A stretch of 6,201 nt of DNA, from the NCBI GenBank assembly GCA_002401655.1, contig NVTT01000067.1:837-7037 (forward strand). The letters are read 5' to 3'. This stretch comes from Gammaproteobacteria bacterium. GTDB lineage: Bacteria > Pseudomonadota > Gammaproteobacteria > Enterobacterales > Kangiellaceae. The position numbers and the translations under genes were made by a program. This document shows positions 1 through 5,419 of the stretch, piece by piece; positions within the stretch are counted from its first letter, which is position 1; every line of letters begins with the position of its first letter. The notes under the pieces are model-generated. The model was given only the letters and a program-made list of their open reading frames with translations, made no database searches and was not told the origin of the DNA.

Positions 1-374
1 TATCTAAGGTGCATATTTCTGTTGATTATAGTGAGTTAAATAAAGCGGGTGTACCTATTTGTATTAATACCGATGCGGATTTCGTTGCAAAATTAGTATT
101 CTCGAATAATAGATGGTCTTTAAAAGACTACAAATGGACTCTTTACAGTGATTTTTATGATGTTGATTTTAGGCACTCAAATAAAATGTTAGCTGGTTTG
201 AGTGAAAAACATATTATCGAGCACGGACATCCATATGGTAAAGTCGTTGAAAATATGAGTATTACTTTTGACGAGTCAGAAGATTTTACCGGCACCTCCG
301 CGTGGAAGGTGCTGTCTTTTGAAGATAAGGAACTCTGTCATGGCAATGCGATTTTTATAGCAAATCGCTTATAA
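1..374 (+). CDS. Partial hypothetical protein (3' end of gene, 5' end outside window)
   Basis: This is the C-terminal part of a protein I do not recognise. The frame is open to the left edge of the window: the codons before the GTG at 9 are TCT and AAG, with no stop. That GTG has no convincing ribosome binding site in the few bases visible, so it is probably an internal valine and the gene likely begins outside the window. The visible ~121 residues are soluble, mixed alpha/beta in composition and rich in aromatic and acidic residues (for example YKWTLYSDFYDVDF). There are no membrane segments, signal sequence or obvious catalytic motif. The stop is TAA at 372-374. The gene converges on fabV with 35 bases between the stops, and no strong terminator hairpin is visible there. 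No function is proposed. Confidence 0.6.
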   Translation, partial: SKVHISVDYSELNKAGVPICINTDADFVAKLVFSNNRWSLKDYKWTLYSDFYDVDFRHSNKMLAGLSEKHIIEHGHPYGKVVENMSITFDESEDFTGTSAWKVLSFEDKELCHGNAIFIANRL

Positions 375-409
375 GAACCTTGTTTTAGAGAAAGGCGCTG
401 GTTGATATC

Positions 410-1603
410 TTACCAAGAAACCTGTTGCTCAACATCTGCCTCATAGTCAACGCCATCAAAACCAAATCCAAAAAGTTTCAAAAAGTCTTCGTTATATCCT
501 TGGTAATCGCCGAGTTCTGGGAAATTTTCAGTAGTGACATTAGGCCATATAGCTTTTATCTTGCCTTGTATTTCATCATTGGTTTCAACGTCATCCATTC
601 GTAGGCGTTTATCTTCATCCACCGGTGGGTTATCAGCTAAGAGTAAAGTATTAAATAAACCATAAATTTGTTCGATAACACCCTCATGACAGCCTTCATC
701 TTTCATAACTTGGTACATTAATGAAATATATAAAGGCATAACAGGGATGGCAGAACTAGCCTGGGTGACGACAGCTTTTAGCGATGTGACGTAAGCTTTT
801 AAATTGATATTGGAATAATCTGCGTTTAACTCAGAAGAAGCTCTATCTAAATCTTCTTTTGCTTTTCCGATTGTCGCTTTTCCATAAATAGGTTGAGTGA
901 GCTCTTTGCCAATGTAAGTATATGAACTAGTTACGCAATTATCGGCAAGTAGCCCTGCATCGTTCAACACTTTTATCCAGATCTGCCAATCTTCACCGCC
1001 CATTACTTTTATGGTGTTGTCGATTTCATCTTGATTAGCCGTCTCTAAAGAAATTTCGTGGACTATTTTTTTGCTAGTATCAAATGTTTTAGAAACAACT
1101 GGCGCTCCAACAGGTTTTAAAGTTGACATATAAGTTTCGCCTGTATCGGGATCGGTTCTACGAGGAGACGCTAAACTGTAAACAACTAGATCGATTTTAC
1201 CTTTACCTGACTCAATAAAATCTTGCTTGATCATATCGATTGTTTGATTTTTTATTTCGTGAGAAAACGCATCGCCATTAATTGTTTTAGCGTAAAGCTC
1301 AGCATTTTTTGCTTGCTGATGAAATGCGGCTGTATTGTACCAACCCGCAGTACCCGTTTTTCGTTCACTTGGTTCTTTTTCAAAACAAATGCCAAGCGTT
1401 GAGGCGCCAGCAGCAAATGCAGAAGTGATCCTAGATGCTAAACCATAGCCCGTTGAACAACCAATCACTAGAACATTTTTTGGTCTGTTAGCTATTTCGC
1501 CTTGTTGTTTTACATAGGCAATTTGTTCTGAAACGCTTGCAGCACAACCGGTAGGATGGGCGTTCGTACAAATAAATCCACGGACTTTTGCTTTAATGAT
1601 CAT
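410..1603 (-). CDS. fabV: FabV-type enoyl-[acyl-carrier-protein] reductase (trans-2-enoyl-CoA reductase family)
   Basis: FabV carries out the last, NADH-dependent step of each fatty acid elongation cycle, reducing the trans-2 double bond of enoyl-ACP (or enoyl-CoA) in the cytoplasm. The 397 residues match the usual ~400 of the family. Visible signatures are the nucleotide-binding glycine loop VIGCSTGYGLASR (about 46-58), the segment VYSLASPRRTDP (about 141-152), and YTYIG (228-232) followed by the catalytic pair Tyr240-X8-Lys249 in IYGKATIGKAKEDL. The Y-X8-K spacing separates FabV from FabI (Y-X6-K). The C-terminus (NEDFLKLFGFGFDGVDYEADVEQQ) is also typical. The ATG at 1603 has an AGGA about 9 bases upstream. 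FabV enzymes are generally insensitive to triclosan. The gene appears monocistronic, and a leftward terminator at 1756-1783 insulates it from upstream transcription. Confidence 0.95.
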   Translation of the reverse strand: MIIKAKVRGFICTNAHPTGCAASVSEQIAYVKQQGEIANRPKNVLVIGCSTGYGLASRITSAFAAGASTLGICFEKEPSERKTGTAGWYNTAAFHQQAKNAELYAKTINGDAFSHEIKNQTIDMIKQDFIESGKGKIDLVVYSLASPRRTDPDTGETYMSTLKPVGAPVVSKTFDTSKKIVHEISLETANQDEIDNTIKVMGGEDWQIWIKVLNDAGLLADNCVTSSYTYIGKELTQPIYGKATIGKAKEDLDRASSELNADYSNINLKAYVTSLKAVVTQASSAIPVMPLYISLMYQVMKDEGCHEGVIEQIYGLFNTLLLADNPPVDEDKRLRMDDVETNDEIQGKIKAIWPNVTTENFPELGDYQGYNEDFLKLFGFGFDGVDYEADVEQQVSW

Positions 1604-1626
1604 GGTTAGTTTTCCTAATGTCTATT

Positions 1627-1645
1627 GAGTCGATAGTTACGACTC
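1627..1645. promoter_or_regulatory. Inverted repeat in the fabV 5' region
   Basis: GAGTCG and CGACTC form a perfect 6-bp inverted repeat around a 7-base spacer, 24-42 bases upstream of the fabV start. In a leftward transcript it would lie just before the ribosome binding site, so it could be a repressor operator or a 5' UTR hairpin. No regulator can be assigned and no clear fabV promoter was found near it; TAAAAT-like boxes occur on the minus strand around 1660-1665 without a good -35. Function is inferred from position only. Confidence 0.35.
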
Positions 1646-1755
1646 TAATTTAAGTGGAATTTTACAGGGCATTTAGCTGAGAAGAAAGGATATTGTTAGA
1701 GGTCGGTGGTGTCATAAAATTAAAACCAGAAACCTGCATTTGATAAATAAAAGGC

Positions 1756-1783
1756 AAAAAAAAGCCTACTTAAAAAGTAGGCT
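1756..1783 (-). terminator. Strong Rho-independent terminator for a leftward transcript
   Basis: AGCCTACTT (1763-1771) and AAGTAGGCT (1775-1783) form a perfect 9-bp stem with a 3-base loop. Read on the minus strand, the stem is followed by eight T residues (1763-1756). There is no T tract on the plus-strand side, so it acts on leftward transcripts only. No protein gene longer than 35 codons lies upstream of it on the minus strand before gcvA, so it points to an unannotated leftward transcription unit. It also shields fabV from read-through. Confidence 0.9.
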
Positions 1784-1845
1784 GGATTAGCAATGTTAGT
1801 TATGACTTATTTGGACCAAATAAGGGGTAGGAAGCCATATCTTTA

Positions 1846-1953
1846 CTAATAAAATCCTAAAACTAATAATAGTTCGGACAGAAGATAAATAACACTCAAC
1901 TGTGGATCCACAAATCCACAAAACATCCGTTTAAATAACACTCCTAATAACAT
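1846..1953 (-). CDS. Possible 35-residue hydrophobic small protein (speculative)
   Basis: An ATG-initiated 35-codon ORF lies within the candidate leftward RNA. It is rich in Leu, Val, Ile and Phe (it contains VIYLLSELLLVLGFY) and could form one membrane segment. A weak GTAGG precedes the ATG by about 6 bases, and the ORF ends about 60 bases before the terminator. Such ORFs arise by chance in AT-rich DNA, and leucine codons are easy to obtain here (several TTA). It is listed because it is the only ORF of any size in a unit with a good promoter and terminator. Both a coding function and a dual-function RNA remain unproven. Confidence 0.2.
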   Translation of the reverse strand: MLLGVLFKRMFCGFVDPQLSVIYLLSELLLVLGFY

Positions 1954-2144
1954 CTAAACCTACAAAATTTGGTTTGAACTCGTGCTAGCGAATCTAATCG
2001 AAATCTTGCTAATCTAGAAATAGTTTGCTGAGAAACATGACTAACTCATTAAACCACTAAGAGAAAAACATATCGAATAAAGAAAAAACAAACTATTCGC
2101 TAAAGTAAATAACTAATAGTGGCTCCTCACTGGATATGTTGCGC

Positions 2145-2172
2145 ATTGTACTCATTAATTGAGTGTTTTCAA
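2145..2172 (-). promoter_or_regulatory. Leftward sigma-70 promoter for the candidate RNA
   Basis: On the minus strand, TTGAAA (2172-2167) and TACAAT (2150-2145) are separated by 16 bases. This predicts a start near 2138. The -35 box lies inside the spacer of the oppositely directed gcvA promoter and overlaps the AAACGATCGTTT palindrome, so the two promoters cannot easily be occupied at once. No better leftward promoter was found between 1900 and 2140. Confidence 0.6.
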
Positions 2173-2187
2173 ACGATCGTTTATAAT
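2159..2187 (+). promoter_or_regulatory. gcvA sigma-70 promoter
   Basis: TTGAGT (2159-2164) and a perfect TATAAT (2182-2187) are separated by exactly 17 bases. The predicted start is near 2194, giving a leader of about 95 nt before the gcvA ATG at 2290. The spacer contains the 12-bp palindrome AAACGATCGTTT and the -35 box of the divergent promoter. Confidence 0.75.
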
Positions 2188-2211
2188 GATTAGCATTAGC
2201 AAAACTAATGC
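2171..2211. promoter_or_regulatory. Likely operator region: palindrome plus three CTAAT motifs
   Basis: A perfect palindrome AAACGATCGTTT (2171-2182) sits between the gcvA -35 and -10 boxes. Just downstream are three copies of CTAAT, the short motif reported as common to GcvA binding sites in E. coli: on the minus strand at 2189-2193 and 2195-2199, and on the plus strand at 2205-2209. The last two are the arms of a 7-bp inverted repeat GCATTAG/CTAATGC (2193-2199, 2205-2211), which could also fold at the 5' end of the gcvA mRNA. The placement fits autoregulation of gcvA. CTAAT-like words are frequent in this AT-rich DNA, so only their clustering is informative. Confidence 0.45.
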
Positions 2212-2289
2212 GAAATGCTTGAGGTTGATACCAAACATCTTTGTTTACCCACTTGCAAATTCAAAATAGTCATTAAAGCGAATTTTAAA

Positions 2290-3171
2290 ATGCGAAGAAA
2301 AATTCCACCATTAAAAAGCCTAAGAGCATTTGAAGCCGCGGGAAGACATTTAAGTTTTACCCGGGCAGCCGATGAGCTATTTGTGACTCAAGCAGCTGTA
2401 AGCCACCAAATTAAAGCGTTAGAGGAATTTTTGGGGATTCAATTATTCATCCGAAGAAATCGTAAATTACTACTGACAGATGAAGGTCAGAATTATTGGC
2501 CAAGAATTAGAGATATTTTTGAATCCTTAACCGCGGCTACCGATCAAGTAAGAGCCACAGTGGCAGGCGGTTCATTGACGGTTAGCGTGATCCCAACTTT
2601 TGCAACAGCTTGGCTAATCCCAAGGTTAATGGAATTTAATAGAATTCACCCTGATATAGATGTTCGGTTAAAAGCGAGTGATGATCGAGTTGATTTTTTG
2701 CAAGAAGACGTAGATATCGCCATCTATTATGAAAAAGGTGATTACCCAGGAATGCATAGCGTCACTTTAATGAATGAACATTACACACCACTTTGTGCAC
2801 CGTCATTGTTGGATGGAGAAAAAGCTCTAAGCAAGCCAGAGGACTTGCGCTTTCACACTTTATTGCATGACTATGATACAAGCGAATGGCGACGTTGGTT
2901 GCGTCACAACGGTGTTAAGGGGATTGATTTAAATTCTGGCCCAGTATTTAGTCACAGTAGTATGGTTCAACAGGCCGCAACCTACGGACAAGGAATTGCA
3001 ATGGGTCATTTAGTCTTGTCGCAACCAGATATTGCTGCGGGAAGGTTAGTTCAGCCTTTTCCCTATAAGTTAGAAAGTGAATATTCTTATGATCTGGTTT
3101 GCCCAATGGAATATGCAAAAAGGCCTAAGGTTAAAGCCTTTGCTGATTGGATTATTGGGGTGATTGATTGA
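2290..3171 (+). CDS. gcvA: LysR-type transcriptional regulator GcvA (glycine cleavage system activator)
   Basis: GcvA is a LysR-family DNA-binding protein. In E. coli it activates gcvTHP in the presence of glycine, represses it with GcvR in the presence of purines, represses its own gene, and activates the divergent gcvB RNA. The product is 293 residues. It has the N-terminal winged helix-turn-helix with the hallmark GcvA sequence PPLKSLRAFEAAGRHLSFTR...ELFVTQAAVSHQIKALE (about 6-50), the linker helix, and a C-terminal type-2 periplasmic-binding-fold effector domain (about 92-290). FSHSSMVQQAA and GQGIAMG are typical of GcvA. The frame extends upstream to an ATG at 2215, but those 25 extra residues do not resemble the family, whose members begin just before the (K)R-x-PPL segment. 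The ATG at 2290 is therefore preferred although its ribosome binding site is weak. The effector is not visible from sequence. Confidence 0.88.
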   Translation: MRRKIPPLKSLRAFEAAGRHLSFTRAADELFVTQAAVSHQIKALEEFLGIQLFIRRNRKLLLTDEGQNYWPRIRDIFESLTAATDQVRATVAGGSLTVSVIPTFATAWLIPRLMEFNRIHPDIDVRLKASDDRVDFLQEDVDIAIYYEKGDYPGMHSVTLMNEHYTPLCAPSLLDGEKALSKPEDLRFHTLLHDYDTSEWRRWLRHNGVKGIDLNSGPVFSHSSMVQQAATYGQGIAMGHLVLSQPDIAAGRLVQPFPYKLESEYSYDLVCPMEYAKRPKVKAFADWIIGVID

Positions 3172-3197
3172 TTTATTGAATAAAATAACCGATAATC

Positions 3198-3215
3198 CAA
3201 ATATAGCAAATATAT
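3198..3215 (+). repeat. Tandem CAAATATA repeat upstream of vapB (possible antitoxin operator)
   Basis: CAAATATA occurs twice with a 9-base period (3198-3205 and 3207-3214), ending 24 bases before the vapB start. Ribbon-helix-helix antitoxins often bind short tandem repeats in their own promoters, so this is a candidate autoregulatory site. No clean -35/-10 pair could be assigned nearby, and the sequence is very AT-rich, so a chance repeat is possible. Confidence 0.3.
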
Positions 3216-3238
3216 TCTAGAAAATACAGTAGGTGGTT

Positions 3239-3463
3239 ATGGCTCAACTGCACTTTTACATTCCAGATCCCATTGCGGACAAACTTAAATTAAAAGCTGA
3301 ACAAGCACATCTTTCGGTTTCAAAATATATTGCTGAAATAGCTAAGAGAGAAGTTGAAGATCAATGGCCAAAAAATTATTTTGAGCTTTTTGGTAGTTGG
3401 CAAGGGGAAGATTTAAAAAGAGCTGATCAAGGCTCTTTTGAAGATCGGGATTCATTCGAATAA
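3239..3463 (+). CDS. vapB: VapB-type antitoxin
   Basis: This is the antitoxin of a type II toxin-antitoxin pair. It is expected to bind and inhibit the VapC nuclease and, as a complex, repress its own promoter. The product has 74 residues. The N-terminal half (MAQLHFYIPDPIADKLKLKA...LSVSKYIAEIAKREV, about 1-42) looks like a ribbon-helix-helix domain: a beta strand followed by two helices. The C-terminal half (DQWPKNYFELFGSWQG) is the acidic/aromatic tail that wraps the toxin in such pairs. The frame also allows a GTG start at 3233, but those bases are part of the ribosome binding site AGGTGG (3231-3236) and homologues start at MAQLHFY, so the ATG at 3239 is chosen. Its TAA shares one base with the vapC ATG, indicating translational coupling. 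Confidence 0.85.
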   Translation: MAQLHFYIPDPIADKLKLKAEQAHLSVSKYIAEIAKREVEDQWPKNYFELFGSWQGEDLKRADQGSFEDRDSFE

Positions 3464-3858
3464 TGTATTTACTCGATACTAATGCTTGTATTCAGTTATT
3501 AAATAAACGCGATACTCAAATAGAAAAAAACATACAAAACGTTTCACCTAGTGAAATAGTTGTTTGCAGTGTGGTGAAAGCTGAACTTATTTATGGGGCA
3601 AGGCATAGTGCTAGAGTAGAGGAAAATCTTCAACTTTTGTCTCAGTTTTTTGCGCCCATGCAAAGTTTTTCTTTTGACGATAAAGCAGCAGAAGAATATG
3701 GCGTAATCCGATCTGATTTATCTTCACAAGGCAAAGCTATTGGACCCAATGATTTATTAATTGCTTCTATAGCCCGTTCACGAGACTTAACTTTAGTTTC
3801 TAATAATACAAAAGAGTTTGCAAGGATAACGGGATTAAGGTTAGTTGATTGGCAATAA
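3463..3858 (+). CDS. vapC: VapC-type PIN-domain ribonuclease toxin
   Basis: This is a PIN-domain endoribonuclease of the VapC family. VapC toxins cleave structured RNA such as initiator tRNA or rRNA when released from the antitoxin; the target here cannot be read from sequence. The product is 131 residues, normal for the family. The acidic metal-binding residues are present: Asp5 in MYLLDTNACI, Glu41 in VVKAELIYGA, and Asp97 in GPNDLLIAS. The fourth position is the SNNTKEF segment (113-119), where many VapC proteins of this subgroup have Asn rather than Asp. The C-terminus RITGLRLVDW is characteristic. The ORF is intact, so the toxin is probably active. It starts at the last base of the vapB stop codon and ends 11 bases before an inverted-repeat element that may also terminate transcription. 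Confidence 0.9.
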   Translation: MYLLDTNACIQLLNKRDTQIEKNIQNVSPSEIVVCSVVKAELIYGARHSARVEENLQLLSQFFAPMQSFSFDDKAAEEYGVIRSDLSSQGKAIGPNDLLIASIARSRDLTLVSNNTKEFARITGLRLVDWQ

Positions 3859-3868
3859 AACCAATTTT

Positions 3869-4007
3869 TTGTAGGTTGGGTAGAGGAACGAAACCCAACA
3901 TTTTCAAAGTTACAGGGATTGTTTATTTAAAGAAAACCTGTATTTGAATCAACCATTTTTTAATTCGACCATTTTGTTGGGTTTCGTTCCTCTACCGCAA
4001 CCTACAA
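3869..4007. repeat. REPIN/MITE-like element: two inverted GTAG-headed REP-like units
   Basis: The left arm (3869-3900) and the reverse complement of the right arm (3975-4007) are identical over 32 bases except for one extra C in the right arm (GGTTG-GGT versus GGTTG-CGGT). Each arm starts with TTGTAG, then GTTGGGT, then the loop-like AGAGGAACGA, then ACCCAACA. It can therefore fold alone (GTTGGGT/ACCCAAC in the left copy) as well as pair with the other arm. GTAG preceding a small hairpin is a known mark of REP sequences mobilised by RAYT transposases, and two inverted REPs make a REPIN. The 74-base centre contains a further imperfect stem, TTCAAA..TACAGG with CCTGTA..TTTGAA (3903-3948). No target-site duplication is evident. 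The element sits between convergent vapC and a leftward gene, where its hairpin may act as a two-way terminator. Confidence 0.75.
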
Positions 4008-4028
4008 TTTGACAAATATACCGAGAAT

Positions 4029-4430
4029 TTACATTAAATACACAGCCCATATAAGCGTAGTGAAAAATGAGCCAAATATTAAAAAAATGGTTATAAAAGT
4101 AAGTGCAAATTTTTTATCAATTGGCATAGTTAGATACCATTCTTCAGCTCTAATATAAATAAGTTTATCATTTACAATATAAAAGAGAGTAAGTACAGTC
4201 AAAAATAACATTCCGACCAGTATTATTTTTATACTCTCGGAATTTAATCCTGAACTTAATTCGATACTAGCATTTGTGTGATTAAAGTAATGGAATGTTA
4301 TATATGCAATACTTTGAAGCAGTATATTAAACCAAGTTGCTATAAACATAACGGGAAAGAACCTTTCTGACGCCTCATTTCTACCAAAGTATTTAATAAT
4401 TACATGTAAGCGACAAATTAGTTCTTTCAT
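4029..4430 (-). CDS. Small three-helix integral membrane protein of unknown function
   Basis: I do not recognise this 133-residue protein. It has three clear hydrophobic segments, about 25-46 (FPVMFIATWFNILLQSIAYI), 67-87 (IKIILVGMLFLTVLTLFYIV) and 108-132 (FALTFITIFLIFGSFF...), and is presumably in the inner membrane. The basic N-terminus (KELICRLHVIIKYFGR) suggests a cytoplasmic N-terminal end. There is a charged loop EEWYLTMPIDKK before the last helix. It starts 34 bases after the stop of the metallo-hydrolase gene and is probably the last gene of a leftward operon. The intergenic gap is pure AT with a palindrome, and the ribosome binding site is weak, so expression may depend on coupling to the upstream gene. 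The frame is intact. Confidence 0.6.
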   Translation of the reverse strand: MKELICRLHVIIKYFGRNEASERFFPVMFIATWFNILLQSIAYITFHYFNHTNASIELSSGLNSESIKIILVGMLFLTVLTLFYIVNDKLIYIRAEEWYLTMPIDKKFALTFITIFLIFGSFFTTLIWAVYLM

Positions 4431-4440
4431 TTTTCAAATG

Positions 4441-4462
4441 TTTAAAAAATAAATTTTTTAAA
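4441..4462. repeat. AT-only palindrome between two genes
   Basis: TTTAAAAAAT and ATTTTTTAAA form a perfect 10-bp inverted repeat separated by two bases. It lies directly after the metallo-hydrolase stop codon and upstream of the membrane-protein start. The stem has no GC pairs and is not followed by a T tract on the minus strand, so it is at most a weak hairpin or pause site, not a convincing terminator. Confidence 0.4.
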
Positions 4463-4464
4463 AT

Positions 4465-5373
4465 TTACTTCGTCAAACTCTTATAAACCTGCCGAGTCAT
4501 TTTTTCCGTAGTAATAAACGCCCAATTCCATTTCTCATGGTATTTCTTCAAGGGATTAGCTTTAACCACTTCATCTTCAGATTGTCCTTTATCTATCTGA
4601 TAGCTAATAAGTTTTTTCGTTTCAATTAACATATTAACTGCTTTTCTGAGATCATCCATAGTTGCCAATGGACCGTGTCCTGGAATGATTTTAGTACGCC
4701 TATTAATTTGAGCAAGGATCTTTTTCTGAGCCGCTATATAGCCATCTACACTACCGCCATTGTTAATGTCGATATAAGGAAACATGCCATTAAAAAAAGT
4801 ATCACCAGTGTGAATAACATTAGCATTCTTAAACTTAATCACTACGTCGCCATTGGTATGAGCGTTTTTCACATGAAATATTTCTGCATCATCACCATTT
4901 AAATGAAAACTCATCGCATGAGAGAAAGTGATAACAGGAAGAGCTGATTTAGGGGCGGGTTGCATGCCATCTTTAGTTTGAACACCTTTATCTAGCATAT
5001 GAAGACGTAAATTTTCGTGGGCGACAATTACTGCACCATCTGCACCCATGGCTGCGTTATTTCCGGTATGATCCGCGTGAACATGAGTGTTAATTAAATA
5101 ACTAACAGGTTTATCAGTTACGCTTTTAATCGCATTTTTCATTTTATCTAAAAATGGAGGCATTGCGTCATCAATCAATATAACACCATCTTCACCTACT
5201 GATAATCCAACATTGCCACCCACAAAACCGCCAACGCCTGAGAGCATATAGATACCAGGAGTTACTTCTAAGGTTGCAAATGTCGGTTCAGCTTTTTCTG
5301 TTTCTTTGGCGTTACATATAGTCGATGCCGTAATACTTAAAAGTATTAAGAGTATGCTAGCGAATGACTTCAT
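4465..5373 (-). CDS. Exported metallo-beta-lactamase-fold metal-dependent hydrolase
   Basis: This is a metallo-beta-lactamase superfamily protein with a complete two-metal site. In numbering from the chosen start, the residues are His97, His99, Asp101 and His102 in NTHVHADHTGN, His172 in NAHTNGD, Asp191 in HTGDTFF, and His233 in PGHGP. The product has 302 residues. A signal peptide covers about residues 1-22 (MKSF, a Leu/Ile-rich core, then ...TICNA before KETE), so it is probably periplasmic; no proper lipobox is seen. The frame also has an ATG at 5385, but it overlaps GGAG, which lies six bases before the ATG at 5373, and the latter begins a standard signal peptide. The substrate cannot be read from sequence; the fold covers beta-lactamases, thioesterases, lactonases and sulfur-compound hydrolases. 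It follows a glutaredoxin-like gene by 46 bases and is likely co-transcribed. Confidence 0.85.
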   Translation of the reverse strand: MKSFASILLILLSITASTICNAKETEKAEPTFATLEVTPGIYMLSGVGGFVGGNVGLSVGEDGVILIDDAMPPFLDKMKNAIKSVTDKPVSYLINTHVHADHTGNNAAMGADGAVIVAHENLRLHMLDKGVQTKDGMQPAPKSALPVITFSHAMSFHLNGDDAEIFHVKNAHTNGDVVIKFKNANVIHTGDTFFNGMFPYIDINNGGSVDGYIAAQKKILAQINRRTKIIPGHGPLATMDDLRKAVNMLIETKKLISYQIDKGQSEDEVVKANPLKKYHEKWNWAFITTEKMTRQVYKSLTK

Positions 5374-5419
5374 TTTAATCTCCATTTTATGATTTAACTT
5401 TTAAAAAAGGTAAGAATTT

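Larger units (their letters stand above)
1756..2138 (-). ncRNA. Candidate small RNA divergent from gcvA (GcvB-like position)
   Basis: A leftward promoter (2145-2172) and a strong terminator (1756-1783) bound about 383 nt with no substantial ORF, directly divergent from gcvA. In enteric bacteria and vibrios this slot holds gcvB, a ~200-nt Hfq-dependent RNA that represses amino-acid transport genes through G/U-rich and CUUCC-type single-stranded segments. Here the RNA would contain G/U-rich stretches (around 1930-1886, with AGTGTTATTT twice and TTTGTGGAT), a TTCTGTCC segment near 1875-1882, and CTTCCTACCCC (about 1833-1823) shortly before the terminator. Possible hairpins are AGTG/CACT (2117-2130), AAACC/GGTTT (1956-1975), TGTGGATCCACA (1901-1912) and CTTATTTGG/CCAAATAAG (1806-1824). 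It is longer than known GcvB and shows no long sequence match that I can verify by eye, so identity is inferred. A short hydrophobic ORF inside it (1846-1953) is the alternative explanation. Confidence 0.55.

Noticed and set aside
9..11. GTG at 9 as the true start of the first gene
   Set aside because: The frame stays open to the window edge and there is no room to see a ribosome binding site, so it cannot be taken as the start.
2215..2289. N-terminal extension of the gcvA frame from the ATG at 2215
   Set aside because: The 25 extra residues are unlike GcvA proteins, the ATG has no ribosome binding site, and the family-typical start is the ATG at 2290. The stretch is better read as the gcvA mRNA leader.
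3869..4007. Reading the inverted arms as a full insertion sequence or CRISPR repeat
   Set aside because: The centre is only 74 bases with no transposase, there are only two arms in inverted orientation, and there are no regular spacers.
4441..4462. AT palindrome as an intrinsic terminator after the metallo-hydrolase
   Set aside because: The stem has no GC pairs and there is no T tract following it on the minus strand.
4675..4902. 75-codon ORF on the plus strand
   Set aside because: It lies wholly inside and antisense to the metallo-hydrolase gene, whose motifs are unambiguous; its translation shows no family features.
4465..5373. Lipoprotein signal (Cys near residue 20 of the metallo-hydrolase)
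   Set aside because: The residues before the Cys (STI-C) do not fit a lipobox, since Ile occupies the small-residue position; a type I signal peptide is more likely.
5374..5385. Upstream ATG (5385) for the metallo-hydrolase
   Set aside because: It is part of ATGGAG, whose GGAG is correctly spaced as the ribosome binding site for the ATG at 5373. That second start begins a clean signal peptide.
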